Numbered from the stretch's first letter, positions 22,201 through 33,712 are shown. The stretch is 64,000 nucleotides of DNA from Parietichytrium sp. I65-24A (GCA_012862575.1 BLSF01000012.1:372001-436000), one strand, 5' to 3'. Program-made: numbers and translations. Notes: generated from the sequence alone by a model not told the origin.

Positions 22201-23877
22201 GGTAGCACTCTCCCTTTCTTCTCCCCCCCTCTGTCCCTCCCCGCTCAATTCTCGCCCCTCCTTCCTCCCGTCGTCTTACTTTTTTCTCCTTTCTTTCCAC
22301 CACTAGCTTGATGCTTTCCTAGTCAAGTCTCTAGCTCGAAACTTGGCACATTTTCATATAACCAAAGAAATAGGACCAGCTAACACAGAGCCCGTGACTC
22401 GATGCTCTCTCCACACGTGCGAGAGGAGCACTCCCACGCTATTTTTATTCCTTCCATGTACTAAAAAAGAACCGTACCGTACTATCGAAAAAGAATTGAG
22501 AAGCCACGAAGTGCAGCGTAAACAAACCCTATCGGAAGGTGGGGTGCAGAATTGAGACAATTCAGAAAGTAAGGAGAGGATTCGCATCTGTCTGTCAGCT
22601 TTTGTCATCTTTTCTTTTTTGGGAAGCTAAGTTATAGTTAGTAATCCATTGGACAGAGCAATTGCAATTGCATCACGACTCGGAATGAGTCAGCAGCTAC
22701 TTACAACGACACCCGCTCCGATCCAGAGGACCAAGAGGATCAAGAGGATCAAGAGCGTGGCATTTTCCCGACTCGGAGCTCGTACAACAGATGCTTCGCA
22801 TGAGTTTCGGATCTCCGCATTACTTTTGGATTTTTGTCAGGAGGAGAGTTTTGGTTTGGAACAGAAAGTCTTAGATTGACCAAAAATGGACAGATGGCCC
22901 ACTCCTTTGCTCCACCTGTTCGGTCGATCGATTGTCGCTCAGCTCACAACTCAATGTAAATGGTGTAAATTTAGAGAAAACTAATGCAACAAATGCAACA
23001 CAGCGATTGCGTTACTCGGGTGATGAATGAATGTGTCGGACCCACTGGATCAGTGTCGACTAACAGGGAGCCTACTTGCTGGCCGTGCTTTTCGCATTCT
23101 TCGCATTGCGAAACCGTCGTAGAAAATTGGAGGGCGGAAAAGGGAGGAAGACGAAAAGAAAAGCGGCAAAAGCCCGAAACTTGCGCACTTGCTTTCTTCC
23201 GGTTGCACTCCTCAGTTTCGTCAAGACAGCGATTGACTTGACTTTTACAGACGACTACGCTTTTACTTTAATGATGATGTAGTCCCCTTCACCATCGGCG
23301 CCTACAGAAACAGTAAGGGACAGGCTCTGGACATCCCAGGCTGGGCCACTTCGTAACAAGATCTACATTTTTCCGTAAAGGTGTGCGACATGGTTATAAA
23401 ATGTGAATTCTGAAAGTACGCTCGACCTAATTACTACCGTTGTTGCCATTAACCGAGAACACTGGTTCTGGTGACAGAGAAGCCAAAACAATTTGCAGTA
23501 GAATTTTTCAAGTTGCACGAACATGAACATGAACATGAATAACGAACCGCCCACGTGGAACTGCTGCCGAAAGAGATGAAAAGAAATGTGGAACATTTGG
23601 ATTGTCTCGAGCTGGCTGTGAGACCAAGAAAAGGATGGTTACTATTCCCGCCACAAAACACTGATGGGTCTGCGCGGAGCGTCAAGGGGAAGCAAACAAA
23701 TTCAGAGAAAAGTAGAAAGCATCTCATCTGAAAACGAAATTGACATCACAGGGGATGTGTAAAAACAAACAACGATTCATTGGTTCGTCCATTTCCTCAA
23801 TCAATGCAAGTGATCGAGAGAAATGAAACTATAAGCTTATGTACTCTTAACGAACGTATATCCTCTGCTTTCCCCCA
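18646..23877. other. Long intergenic region (5.2 kb)
   Basis: No conserved gene was found. It includes a (GA)n tract at 19207-19238, a CTGACAGTGAATTTT motif at about 19386, and GAACAT repeats at about 23518-23538. A weak two-exon candidate on the minus strand (about 22354-22830) is described in findings. Confidence 0.4.
19207..19238. repeat. (GA)n microsatellite
   Basis: A nearly perfect GA dinucleotide tract of about 32 bp lies about 560 bp upstream of the minus-strand Cys7His gene. A shorter tract lies at about 19030-19048. Confidence 0.95.
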
Positions 23878-26800
23878 TCATGGTAAAAAGACGCCGCTTC
23901 GCTCTTCGATCTGGCCGCGGCAGATTGGACACTGCTTTAGGTCCTTGCCACACTTCAAACATGAAGAGATGTGATGACAAGGACTGAACAACAGTTGCCG
24001 ATCCGCGTCTTGGCATATGACACACAAATGTCTCTCGGCTCCACCCGATCCTCCTGCTCCATTGTCCCCGCCTGATACGTTCAGGCCGAGCGAGTCTACA
24101 GCGGAAGGAGGAGTGCGTGAATTCGGGGCCGGAACCGGAGTTGAGTGGCCCGGGCTACTACTGCTTCTCCGGTCTCCAAAGTCAACAATCATTTTGTTTT
24201 GATCCTCTTTGTAGTTCCCTTCATAAACTTCCTTCGTCTTCAGCACCTCGCCTTTCATGACCGGTGAGTCCCTCAACTCCTTAGTTACATCACCGATAGC
24301 TTTTGGCTCCTTAATCGGACTTGGCGGCAGCTTGTGGTCGATCTTGCCATCCTGCTTCATACCCTGGGCTTCAAGAGACTCGAGGTCGTCGTACGTCTTG
24401 CGCCTCTTGTGGTCCGGAAGTGCGGGGTTGTCCTCCCCAAGCCCACCGCGCTTGATATTTTTGGCTGGCGCATTTCGATACATCCCAACCGGGTCGCTCT
24501 CGTCTACCGTCAGGTCGATACTCTCAGGCTTGAGGCCAATCGGACCTTGCGGCGGAGTCGCTTGACGGCTGGGAACTACATGTTGAGCGAGCCCCCCTAG
24601 CGACCCTTGCCGGACCGCTCTAGGGAGCGGACCGCGTCCTGGAGGAGCTATGTACCCGTTTCCCGACGGAGAGTCATCGTATGAATAGCCTACTGGAGTA
24701 AAGGCATCGGGGCCATAATCCCCAAACGAGTCAAACGGGTCATTGGAAGGATTCGAGTAGCCATTGTAACCAGAAGAATAACCTCGGTGTTGCGGCGCTG
24801 AGGATCCACCACTTGAGTAGCTGTAGCTTTGCCGGGATTGACTTGATGAGCTAGAGGCGCGCTGTACAGGTGCCGGATGCCCTTGACCAGAAGCAGGGCC
24901 AGCTGCCGAAGCCGAGTTTGTTGGCCCGACCGGATGTGTAAATGTTGATGCAGGCCGACCACCTTCCTGCTTGTAGCCGCCAGAATAGTTCGTGTTCCAA
25001 CCTGAGTGAGATCCGCCACTACCACCGCCTCCACTTCCGCCTCCGCTGCCACCGCCACCACTACCTCCTCCTCCTCCACCACCACCACCACCGCCGCCGC
25101 TGCTCCCACCACTACCACCACCGTGAGAGTACGATCTCGAAGGCGGATAGCCAGAGGCTCCCCCGTTTCCTCCACTTGGACCCGGGGGTCCTCCAGAGCG
25201 AGAGTTGTAGTAGTCAGACTGCTGCTGCTGCTGTTGTTGTTGCTGCTGTTGGCGCTGCTGCTGCTGTTGTTGTTGCTGCTGCTGATGGTTGGTTTGTTGC
25301 TGTTGCCCGCCCCCTGAATTGCCAGGATAAGGAGATGGGTCGCCGCCGGAACTTGGAGCATATGGGTCTGACTTTAGCGGGGGGTACGCGCCGGGGTGGT
25401 TGTAGGAGGAACCACCATGCTCCGCTTTGACTGGTCTGTACGAATCAGATGACATTGGATGTGATCCAGGTGGAGGGCCATGGGAGCGGTCCATTCCACT
25501 CGCTTCGCGCTTCATCCCACCCGGTGGACCGCCACCTCCGTAAGGCTCAGACTTGACCCCTTCAGGTCCGCCGCCAGAGGACGGGTGGAGGTTATTGTAT
25601 CCGGAAGGCGGAGGTCCGCTCTTATTGTACGGTGCACTGCCGGGCCGGCCACTCCCAGGGTATGTCCCTGAACCACCTGGACGGCCGCCCTGGGAACTAC
25701 CAGGATAGCCTCCTGAACCATCGCCTGCTCCAGGATATGAAGGTGAGTTGTAACCACGAGGAGGACCATACTTTGAATCAGGACCGATGGATCCTGCACC
25801 GCCCAGAGCGTTCTGCCCTGGGTAAGACATTCCAGGCGGTCCAGGCCTCCCGCTCGCACCAGGTGGCAGCGGACCGGAAGGATATCGAGTTGGCTTTGAA
25901 TTGGGGTAATTTGAGGGCTCCATCTTCATGTGTTGGCCAGACCCGTTCGGCCGAGGAGGCTGAGAACCAGATCCGGGGTATGCATTGGCTGGCTGCGAAG
26001 GTCCGGTGCTCCCCCCCGGGCCATTGCCCCGAGGCGGTGGGCTAACATGCCCACTACCACCCATGCGATCATAGCCAGGCGCGGTTTGATAAAAGTGCTG
26101 GGCAGGACCTCTTGGAGCAGATCCTGCACCTGGCGGTCCACCTTGCGAGGGTGGAGGGCCGTTCGGGTACGAATTTTGCGAGTATCCGATCGTTGGTCCG
26201 GACCCTGGTGCTGGCGAACTTCCCGTTCTGGGAGGATACATTGGCCGCGGCTGTCCAGCTTGCTGAGCTGCACTGGAGGACTCCGCCTTTTTCTTACTAA
26301 AGTCTAATAGCTTCTGATACAAAATGCAATCTTTGCAGCCTGGGGTGCATGGCAGTTGAGTTGGCTTTCTACGACTCAGCTCCCTTTGGTGTGTCACGCT
26401 CGGTTTAAACTCCGCACACAGCGGCTTAGTACAATTGGGCACATCACACCGGCAAGTGTGGTTCCACGCACGAATTTGCATTGCAAAAGAAGCATCCTGA
26501 GGCCGTTCTCCGGTGCCACTAGGCGCTTGGCCAGGTGGACCGCCGGGTCTACCAGACGCCACTCCGGGATTATTCCCACCCTGCATGGCGTAGTAACTCG
26601 CGGGCTTTCCCCCTTGCGAAGGTGGTCTAGAGCCGGGGTAACCCCCACCGGAATGCGGGCGTTGACCAGGTTCCGTAGTATTTCTGATCGGGGAAACACT
26701 AGGCCCATTGGTCCCGCCTGCTGCCCCGGGCGAGTATCGCGAGGGACCCCCCGGGCCTTGGACGCTGCGGATCTGACTACTGTACTGCTTGACCTTAGCC

Positions 26801-29400
26801 ATCGTTTCCGTAACGACCTGCTTGCCACACAGGCTCTGAAGCCTATTCATAATCCTGCTGATCAGATTTGTGCGCTCGCCGCCCGCAGCCGTGGACGGAT
26901 CCACCTTTTGCAGCTCCGTGATAACAGCGTCGATTTCACTATGTAGCTTCACATCTGTGCGCTTCTTCAGTTCATTGCTCATCACCTGGAACCTCGCGCT
27001 ACCCGCAGACGATTGTGTTCTGGGCATACCGCCCATTCCCATAGATCCAGGCGGACCTCGACCAGCAGCATTTTGAGGTACAGGAGGTCCGGGCGGCCGT
27101 GTCATTTCAGCTGGCGGAACTTTGCCGCCGCCCATCTGCGGCGGCCCTCCCATCTGCGGCGGATAACCCTGTGGTCGATAAGATGAAGGGTACGATTCCA
27201 TGTACGGCTGTCCAGCTGAATTGGGCGCACCAGGCCGAGGTGGTCCCCCGGGATGTCCCATATTTGGCGGGTATCTTGGATCCGATCCGTACCCTTGGTT
27301 GGGCCCCGGGCCACCTCCTGGACCAGAGGAGTTGGCTGTATTTGCGCCCCCGGCGCTGCGATATGGATCTGCACCTGGGGGGGTCTTCCTTGCAGCAGAG
27401 TTCGCAGCGGACGAAGAGCCTGGCCTGGCACCAGGTGGCATCGATGAAGAGGGTGGCGCGCCAGAAGACGGGTTTCCAGGAGGGCCACCAGTGCTGCGGT
27501 TCCCGGACCCGTTGTTGGGAGGATAACCGGATGAAGGCTGAGAAGAATAAGGGTATTGCGAGGACGGCGGCGCATCACCTTGAGACTGTGGCGGATAATT
27601 TGGCGGATACTTTCCTCCAGGAGGCTGAGAGCTGTATCCCGATGCACTGGGCCCTGGTGGATAACTTGATGACTGTGGCGGATATCCCCCTGGCCCTGAA
27701 CTCCCGCTGCCATAAGATCCTTGCGAGCTCCCTGGTTGCCCGGGAGGAGTTTGACGCACGGCGGCGTTTGATGGCGGGTAGTTTCCCACAGGCGCACCAG
27801 GAGGGGGCCCTCTTGGGGGACCGTAGCCTGGCATGGAATTTGGGCCAGGCGGACCGCCGGACGATGCGCCGGCGGAGGGGGGCGGAGGGTACTGTGAAGG
27901 TTGCTGTGACATTGGAGGTTGCTGAGAGGACCCAGGCCCTCTGGCTCCAGGCCCTTGACCGTCATTGTTGTAGTAGTACGGCTGGTCAAAGTATCCTGAG
28001 TTCTGATCATAGTATGGGTTCGACGAGCCCGGCTTGCCAGGTCCAGGAGGCCCGCCTGGGGGCTTTGGAGCGCCAGCACGTTGCTGCGGTGGTGGCGGCC
28101 CAGATTGTTGCCAATATGCATTATCGTAGTACGACTGCTGTGGATCATACGAGTCCATGGGAGCGCCGGTGCTCCCATCTGGGCCGTGAGGGTGATTCGA
28201 AGGCATCATCCCACCTTGCTGCGAGGAGTACCGCTGAGGCGGCGCGCCAGGCTGCCCTGGAGTACCAGAAGGAGGCGGTAGCCCCCGCGGAGGGCCCTGA
28301 CCCGGGGGCGGCTGATTCTTGCCAGATACGGGACCCGCGCTGCTCGGAACAGCAGGTCCACTAGAAGTTTTCCGGGCAGCTTTCCGCTTTGTGTTTGTGC
28401 TCTGACGCCGTAGTAGATTTCCGGGGCCACCAGCGCCAGGGTCTGACTGCGCGGATGGGTCTCCATATCCGGGAATGGAGCCGTACGTAGGAGAAGGAGT
28501 TCCCGCGTTGAAGCCTTTTGTAGTCGCGTTTTGTTTCTTGGTACCTCGAGAACCAGTGCTTTTGGTGCTCGCAGTTCGTCTCACTGGTTTGGTGGGGTTT
28601 CCATCGTTGCCTTTGGAAGATTTGCGTTTGTTCATCCCTTTTGTGGTGGGGGGAGCATTGCCTGCAACGGGAGGAGGTGGGGCGCCAAAGGAGGGAGGCC
28701 CGGGTGGGCCGCCCATGTCTAATGTGTCATATCCAGAGCTGTCGTTAAAGTCCAAAAGTCCCATAGGGTCGTCCATTTGAAAGTTGCGACCCATGGTTTG
28801 TTGTTGTAGCTGGCTATTGGCAGGGTTGCTATTTCCAGCAATGTTGGTGCTGTTGCTTCTACCCATAGGAACGCTATCTTTGCTGAGATTCTCATTCTTG
28901 TCAAGCCACTCTTCTACTTTGCCTCGCTGGCACCAGATCTTGGTGTTGTCTGTGCGCTGCTTGACCCAGCTCGCGAACGAACTCCTTGGAACTTCAATCA
29001 TGTCCGCGAGCACTGAAAGCGAGATCTTCTCTCTTGTCAAATACGTTTGAACACGGGCAATCAGTTCGTCCGAATCTCCAGAAGAGGGAGGAGCCCCAGA
29101 TGGGTCCATTGCTGCAGCGGAATCTGTGGACTTTTGGCGGCGCACAGTCTTTTTCTTTGGCGGCGCAGCAGGTGCAGCAGCAGCAGGTGGCGGTGGACCT
29201 CCCGCACTGATACTGGCATTAGCAGCGATAGGTGGAGGCCCAGAAGAGCCGAGAGGAGGCAAATTACTCTGCCCGCCTCCATTGTTGCCGGTGTCCGGCA
29301 TCAGGTCATTCATTCCGTCCAGATCAAGGTCGAACTCCGTCATGCCCTCGAAGTTATCGAGGTCGGCCATGAAGGACATGTCAAATTCATCGTTACTCAT
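23878..29400 (-). CDS. Large transcription-regulator-like protein: CUT-like, TAZ-like zinc and RING domains
   Basis: A 1840-residue single-exon protein starting at AAGATGA. Residues 1-40 are acidic and hydrophobic (Asp/Phe/Met/Leu), like an activation domain. Residues about 112-170 resemble a CUT/HTH DNA-binding domain (start ELIARVQTYLTREKIS, end VEEWLDKNENLS). Around 970-1035 a Cys/His cluster contains PNCTKPLC and, later, TPGCKDC. These resemble the ANCSLPSC and GGCPVC elements of the TAZ zinc finger of CBP/p300. Just upstream is a 70-residue helical segment. The C-terminus is a RING-HC finger, Cys1793 to Cys1827, spacing C-x2-C-x11-C-x-H-x3-C-x2-C-x6-C-x2-C, implying E3 ubiquitin ligase activity. 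The rest is Pro/Gly/Ser/Gln-rich, with poly-Gln and poly-Gly tracts near 25040-25300. A nuclear coactivator or ubiquitin ligase is inferred; the TAZ and CUT calls are tentative. Confidence 0.85.
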   Translation of the reverse strand: MSNDEFDMSFMADLDNFEGMTEFDLDLDGMNDLMPDTGNNGGGQSNLPPLGSSGPPPIAANASISAGGPPPPAAAAPAAPPKKKTVRRQKSTDSAAAMDPSGAPPSSGDSDELIARVQTYLTREKISLSVLADMIEVPRSSFASWVKQRTDNTKIWCQRGKVEEWLDKNENLSKDSVPMGRSNSTNIAGNSNPANSQLQQQTMGRNFQMDDPMGLLDFNDSSGYDTLDMGGPPGPPSFGAPPPPVAGNAPPTTKGMNKRKSSKGNDGNPTKPVRRTASTKSTGSRGTKKQNATTKGFNAGTPSPTYGSIPGYGDPSAQSDPGAGGPGNLLRRQSTNTKRKAARKTSSGPAVPSSAGPVSGKNQPPPGQGPPRGLPPPSGTPGQPGAPPQRYSSQQGGMMPSNHPHGPDGSTGAPMDSYDPQQSYYDNAYWQQSGPPPPQQRAGAPKPPGGPPGPGKPGSSNPYYDQNSGYFDQPYYYNNDGQGPGARGPGSSQQPPMSQQPSQYPPPPSAGASSGGPPGPNSMPGYGPPRGPPPGAPVGNYPPSNAAVRQTPPGQPGSSQGSYGSGSSGPGGYPPQSSSYPPGPSASGYSSQPPGGKYPPNYPPQSQGDAPPSSQYPYSSQPSSGYPPNNGSGNRSTGGPPGNPSSGAPPSSSMPPGARPGSSSAANSAARKTPPGADPYRSAGGANTANSSGPGGGPGPNQGYGSDPRYPPNMGHPGGPPRPGAPNSAGQPYMESYPSSYRPQGYPPQMGGPPQMGGGKVPPAEMTRPPGPPVPQNAAGRGPPGSMGMGGMPRTQSSAGSARFQVMSNELKKRTDVKLHSEIDAVITELQKVDPSTAAGGERTNLISRIMNRLQSLCGKQVVTETMAKVKQYSSQIRSVQGPGGPSRYSPGAAGGTNGPSVSPIRNTTEPGQRPHSGGGYPGSRPPSQGGKPASYYAMQGGNNPGVASGRPGGPPGQAPSGTGERPQDASFAMQIRAWNHTCRCDVPNCTKPLCAEFKPSVTHQRELSRRKPTQLPCTPGCKDCILYQKLLDFSKKKAESSSAAQQAGQPRPMYPPRTGSSPAPGSGPTIGYSQNSYPNGPPPSQGGPPGAGSAPRGPAQHFYQTAPGYDRMGGSGHVSPPPRGNGPGGSTGPSQPANAYPGSGSQPPRPNGSGQHMKMEPSNYPNSKPTRYPSGPLPPGASGRPGPPGMSYPGQNALGGAGSIGPDSKYGPPRGYNSPSYPGAGDGSGGYPGSSQGGRPGGSGTYPGSGRPGSAPYNKSGPPPSGYNNLHPSSGGGPEGVKSEPYGGGGPPGGMKREASGMDRSHGPPPGSHPMSSDSYRPVKAEHGGSSYNHPGAYPPLKSDPYAPSSGGDPSPYPGNSGGGQQQQTNHQQQQQQQQQQRQQQQQQQQQQQSDYYNSRSGGPPGPSGGNGGASGYPPSRSYSHGGGSGGSSGGGGGGGGGGGGSGGGGSGGGSGGGGSGGSHSGWNTNYSGGYKQEGGRPASTFTHPVGPTNSASAAGPASGQGHPAPVQRASSSSSQSRQSYSYSSGGSSAPQHRGYSSGYNGYSNPSNDPFDSFGDYGPDAFTPVGYSYDDSPSGNGYIAPPGRGPLPRAVRQGSLGGLAQHVVPSRQATPPQGPIGLKPESIDLTVDESDPVGMYRNAPAKNIKRGGLGEDNPALPDHKRRKTYDDLESLEAQGMKQDGKIDHKLPPSPIKEPKAIGDVTKELRDSPVMKGEVLKTKEVYEGNYKEDQNKMIVDFGDRRSSSSPGHSTPVPAPNSRTPPSAVDSLGLNVSGGDNGAGGSGGAERHLCVICQDADRQLLFSPCHHISSCLKCGKDLKQCPICRGQIEERSGVFLP
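25040..25300. repeat. CAG/CTG poly-Gln and GGN poly-Gly coding repeats
   Basis: Interrupted CTG/TTG runs (about 25219-25295) encode poly-Gln, and CCACCG/CCTCCT runs (about 25015-25125) encode poly-Gly on the minus strand of the RING gene. Confidence 0.9.
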
Positions 29401-29842
29401 CTTGCCTGCCGGCCTTCAGCCGCAAGGACAAGGCAGCAAAACCTATGTGTCGCGGAGTCGGGTGGTGGGATCAGGCGCGCAAGGCTACCAGTTTACACAC
29501 TACCTTGCAGTCAGTTGCCGGTTGTCTCTTATTATCTCTTTCCGTTCCAGTCACGATTCCCTCGATCGCTTCTTCCAAGCAGCAAGTACAGCCCGCAATC
29601 GCGTCCGCGCGACTTTGACCCTCAACAGTTTGCGGTCTATCTATCTATCTATCTTCTATCTCCTGCTCTCAAACCTCTCAAGTTCACAACCACTCTCGGT
29701 CGCGACTGCCACCAGAGACAAGACAGAGACAAAACAGAGACAGACAGAGAGAGAGACCAGCGGAGAGGATGTACACTGTACACTGCCCACTGGCAACCGC
29801 CACTCTCTCGCCAGAGAGCTAGAGAACTAGAGAGCTGTTCCC

Positions 29843-29890
29843 CTTTCTTTCTTTCTTTCTTTCTTTCTCTCTTTCTTTCTTTCTTTCTTT
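29843..29890. repeat. (CTTT)n microsatellite
   Basis: A CTTT tetranucleotide tract with one CT interruption lies about 450 bp upstream of the RING gene start. Confidence 0.95.
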
Positions 29891-30172
29891 ATACACTCCC
29901 GTTCTTCCAAACAACAATATCAACAACAACAACAACAACTGAGAGAGGCACACCCGCTCGCTCTCTCGCGGACAGACGCCCTCCTTCTTCTTCCCGGGCG
30001 CGTACCCCGGCGCGCTCGGAAGAAGCACTGTGCCCCACAGTGACGCCGGGAAAAAAAAAAGTGTGGCGCAGAGAGGGGGAAAGGGGTCCGCACGGCAGTC
30101 GCTGTGGCCTGCGAGGACAGCCGACCGCGAACGCGGGAGAGAAATCTCGGTCTCAGTCTCAGCCCCGTCCCT

Positions 30173-30211
30173 CGAGAGAGAGAGCGAGAGAGAAAGAGAG
30201 AGAGAGAGAGA
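30173..30211. repeat. (GA)n microsatellite, interrupted
   Basis: GA dinucleotides with a few C and AA interruptions. Confidence 0.9.
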
Positions 30212-30763
30212 CGGGAAATGGGTTTCCCAAGCGCCGCGGATGAGGTGCGCGGGGACGCGCGCAAGACGGCGGGAGAGGGAAGGGGGGTGGGTGGGAAGGA
30301 TGGCCGAAGGTCGCACAGAGGTCCGCGGCCGCTGGTCCGAGGGTGCGCGTCGGCAAATTGCGCGTACGCTCGGCGAATTGGCTAACGTGCTTGATTTTCC
30401 CCAGTTTTTCTGGTGTGTTTTTTCGTTTTTCTGACAGTTTTTTCGGGCCTTTTTTCCCCTTTTCCTTTTTCTTTTTGCAGTTCTTTTTTTCCCCCCTCTG
30501 CAACGCCCTCCCTCTGACTCAGGGTCGTACCGATGACGGCTACTGCAAAGTGTAAGAAGCCACGAAATCGCAGCCAACACTCCGCTAAACTGTGAATCCT
30601 GGTAGTTTGTGAAAAGTGGCAAAATCCATCTTCCCCTCTCTGCGCCGCCTCCTTACAGTTTCCTTTTCTTTCACCCTCGCAGCTGGTCCCTCCCTCTGCT
30701 GCCTCTTCGAAAATCGAAAACTTTGAACGAAAAGAAGGAAAGAAAGAGAGGGAAAAGGTTTTC

Positions 30764-30811
30764 GCTGATGCTGATGCTGACGCTGACGCTGATGCTGATG
30801 CTGATGCTGAT
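30764..30811. repeat. GCTGAY hexamer tandem repeat (8 copies)
   Basis: Eight GCTGAT or GCTGAC units in a row in noncoding DNA. Confidence 0.95.
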
Positions 30812-31492
30812 GCCAATGTCGGGGGAGGGAGACAGAGAGAGAGAAAGAACGCGAGGAAGAAAAAAGAGAAATAAAGAAACAAAGAAAAAGAAAGTTGGGC
30901 AGCTTCTTTCCTCCCAGTCGCGCCGCATTTTTCCTGTCTTTTGGGAACTTTTCCACCTCTTTTGATCCCGGTCTTATCGGACGGCTACTGCGCCCGCTAG
31001 CCCCAGCGTGAGATGGAGAAGAGCTTGGTTTGTCATCCTTCTGGCTACGGCTATTAGCGCGAACGCTAGCCCTGATGGCTAGGACCGCGTGGGGTGGTGC
31101 AGAAAACGAACTGGGAGAAGCGACCCCGTCCCTCTCAGTCTCGTGTACTAGTCGCAAAGACTAGCTGCAGAGTAAAACTCCACGGCGGGAAAGTCAATTC
31201 TTCTCGTGAAAATGAACAATCGATCTTGATCAAACTGTTTTCATTTCCTTTTTCGCTTCTAGGATCTTGCCTTTTTTTTTTCTTTCGATCAATCAATCAA
31301 TCAATCAACAAACATCACATCAAGCAATGTATTTGTATTCTTTGAAATCTCTGTCACATGCCTCTTGTCGCCTGACGGAGACAAATGAGGCATGGACCAG
31401 CAACAACGGAGACTGTGGATTCTGCACTCTGCACACCGCCCCTCCTCCTCCTCTTGTAGAGAAAAGTGTTTGAGGCAAGAGGGGGCGCGAGT

Positions 31493-31496
<4 letters not shown>

Positions 31497-31527
<31 letters not shown>
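31497..31527. repeat. (GA)n microsatellite
   Basis: A GA dinucleotide tract of about 30 bp, flanked by GTGAGTGAG. Confidence 0.95.
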
Positions 31528-31529
<2 letters not shown>

Positions 31530-32164
31530 TGAGAGTGTAAAAGAGGGCCAAGTCAACGATGCAATGGAAATTACGAGTACTGACTTGTACTGACAGTGAG
31601 TACTGACTTTGTTTATACACTTATATATATACCTTACACTACGATAAAACAACAGCAACTTGATGGCTTCACAGTAAACCGAATGCCTCTTCGCAGTGAG
31701 GGTCCTATCAGCGTATAGGCACATCGCCTGAGAGAGCGCAGTTAAAGTAGCTGGTCCTGAGTTCTACACTAGTTTCTCTTTCAGCCCCTTCGCTTCAGTT
31801 TCAATCGAACATTTTTAATCAGCTGTAATTATACGAATCCGAATAGGACTCGTCACTTCTAACTGCATTTCGGATCTTGTCACTCCCGTCCTTCCTTCCA
31901 ATTCCTTCTAATTCCTTCCAATTCCTTCCCTCCGCTGTTGGGCGTAAGTGTGCTCTTTGGAAGCACAATCTGCACTCTGCTCGTGGCGGGTTGCAAGTCA
32001 CTGTCTGCACATGTGACAGACGTCAGAAAGGAGTTTACAGTTTGTCACAAGTTAGTTGGTCTCTCTGCTTGGACCAGATCTGTGGCATGCACGAATGCAA
32101 TGCATTGGCTTCGTTCATCCTGCGCGCATTACATTTCACTGTGCTCCCTCACATCCCTCACAGC

Positions 32165-32195
32165 CAGTGCAGTGCAGTGCAGTGCAGTGCAGTGT
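32165..32195. repeat. CAGTG pentamer repeat
   Basis: About six CAGTG-type units, one altered to TAATG. Confidence 0.9.
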
Positions 32196-33712
32196 AATGC
32201 AGTGCAGGAGGTGCTGCACAACTTGAACATGACTTGTGGTCTCCAGACTGTCCACACTCCACGTGGTCACTCTTTCTGTTTTTCTTTCCTTCTTTCTTTC
32301 TCTTGCCAAGACAAGACCTTTGACCATTTTGATCTTACAGTATCTTACAGTAATAATTTGAACTCCGTTCCGTGCCGTAAAGACCGTAAAGGCACGGCGA
32401 CTTGCTCGCGTGTCTCGCGTGTCTCTATGGATGAATGTAGGGAAGGATGTTGGTGACAGTGGGGAGGTGAGGTAGAGGAGGTACTGAGTGGCGCGGTTGA
32501 GAATGGAGTGAAGCGAAGGAAGTGAATGTTGCAGGAAGAAAGCTCAGGCTGGTTTGCGTCGTGGATTTGATGCTTGGCCTCGTCTTTTCTTCTAAAGCCC
32601 ACAATTCCTGCTTCCTTTGCGCTTTCGTTTGGAATATTCTCTAGTTTGTCAGGCTTTATCAATGACACACTCTCTCGGCATCTCGGCAATCCCCAAGCAC
32701 CGCGAATGACTATACTTTCGACTAGTACCATTTACTGTTACAGTCAGTCCACTGCAGTGCAACCTGGGTAGGAAGCTCCGTGTGGGACTGAGGTAAGCTA
32801 CTAGTACTAACTAGCGCACGAGAACCGCCAAACAGCCTCGTCCCGGTTCCAGCCGGGCTATGCACTATTGATCAAGAGACAGTGAAAAACGCTCTCCGGA
32901 AACGTCGCCGAGGTGCGCTGAAGCTTGTCAATTTGTTTCGTCAATTGCCTTTCATCAAGAATATGCATCAGACTTGGTTCACCGAAGCAGATCGGATTCA
33001 AACGGACTTGACATGACATGACGTGACGTGACATGGAGGAAGAAGTTGCCATCATGATTTCTGCGGTGTCATCGCCAGGGCATTGTCTTGCGCATCAGCA
33101 AGACAGAGCTCAAGAAAACGTTGAACACAACAACTTTCCCGACGACTTGCGATGCCGAGCAGAGTCGAGGGAAAGGTCTCTTTTCTTTTTTGTGTTCCGA
33201 ATTAGATAGGGACTCGACGTGGTGCATCAGGACTGGCGGAACGGAACGAGATATCACGCGCCATGCTCGCCGCGTCGAATGTATCTATCCAGTGTTTCCC
33301 TAGCTGTGCTTGTTCACTCAAGTCCAAGTGTGGCGCCCTTTGTTTTTCTGGAGCCGTCCCGCTTGCGCTTGCAAATGGCAAGTGGTCGTAAGGAGGAGGA
33401 TGAATGGATGTAAAAGGCAGCCATCCCGCTCGAAGAAGTTCAAAAAAATTGCAACTTTAGTGCGGCCACAGCCGCATTGGCGACGGCCAAAAGTTTGAGG
33501 TGGAGCAGGAAGGAATAGTAATTCATGCTGCTCGTGTAGAGCCGAAAAAAAAAATTCAGAGCGTCAAAGAGCTTTCATTGCTCGTTTCGTCATTTAGAAT
33601 TGTGTTTTGCAGGCCAGAGCCCGCGCCAGGTGTCTTTTTCCCTTCGTCCACTCTAAAAAAAAAAAGTAAATTGCAGAAAACAGAAATACTCACAGGAACT
33701 ACGTTTGGGTTC

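Larger units (their letters stand above)
29401..33712. other. Long repeat-rich intergenic region (4.3 kb)
   Basis: Upstream of the RING gene and downstream of the TTL-like gene. It carries many simple repeats: CTTT at 29843-29890, GA at 30173-30211, GCTGAY hexamers at 30764-30811, GA at 31497-31527 and CAGTG pentamers at 32165-32195. The motif GTACTGACAGTGAGTAC recurs at about 31588-31604. Longer open frames here are low-complexity or antisense; no gene is supported. Confidence 0.5.

Noticed and set aside
27099-28364. 421-codon plus-strand open frame
   Set aside because: It lies antisense to the Pro/Gly-rich RING gene, and its composition is the mirror of that low-complexity coding sequence. 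The same applies to the 358-residue minus-strand frame in another phase.
29047-30243. 398-codon plus-strand open frame
   Set aside because: It begins antisense to the RING gene and continues through microsatellites (Ser/Arg/Glu runs). It shows no conserved motif.
32835-32870. tRNA T-arm-like hairpin (CCCGG ... CCGGG)
   Set aside because: The loop is six bases rather than seven, and no acceptor, D or anticodon arms fit around it. No other tRNA B-box was convincing in the window.
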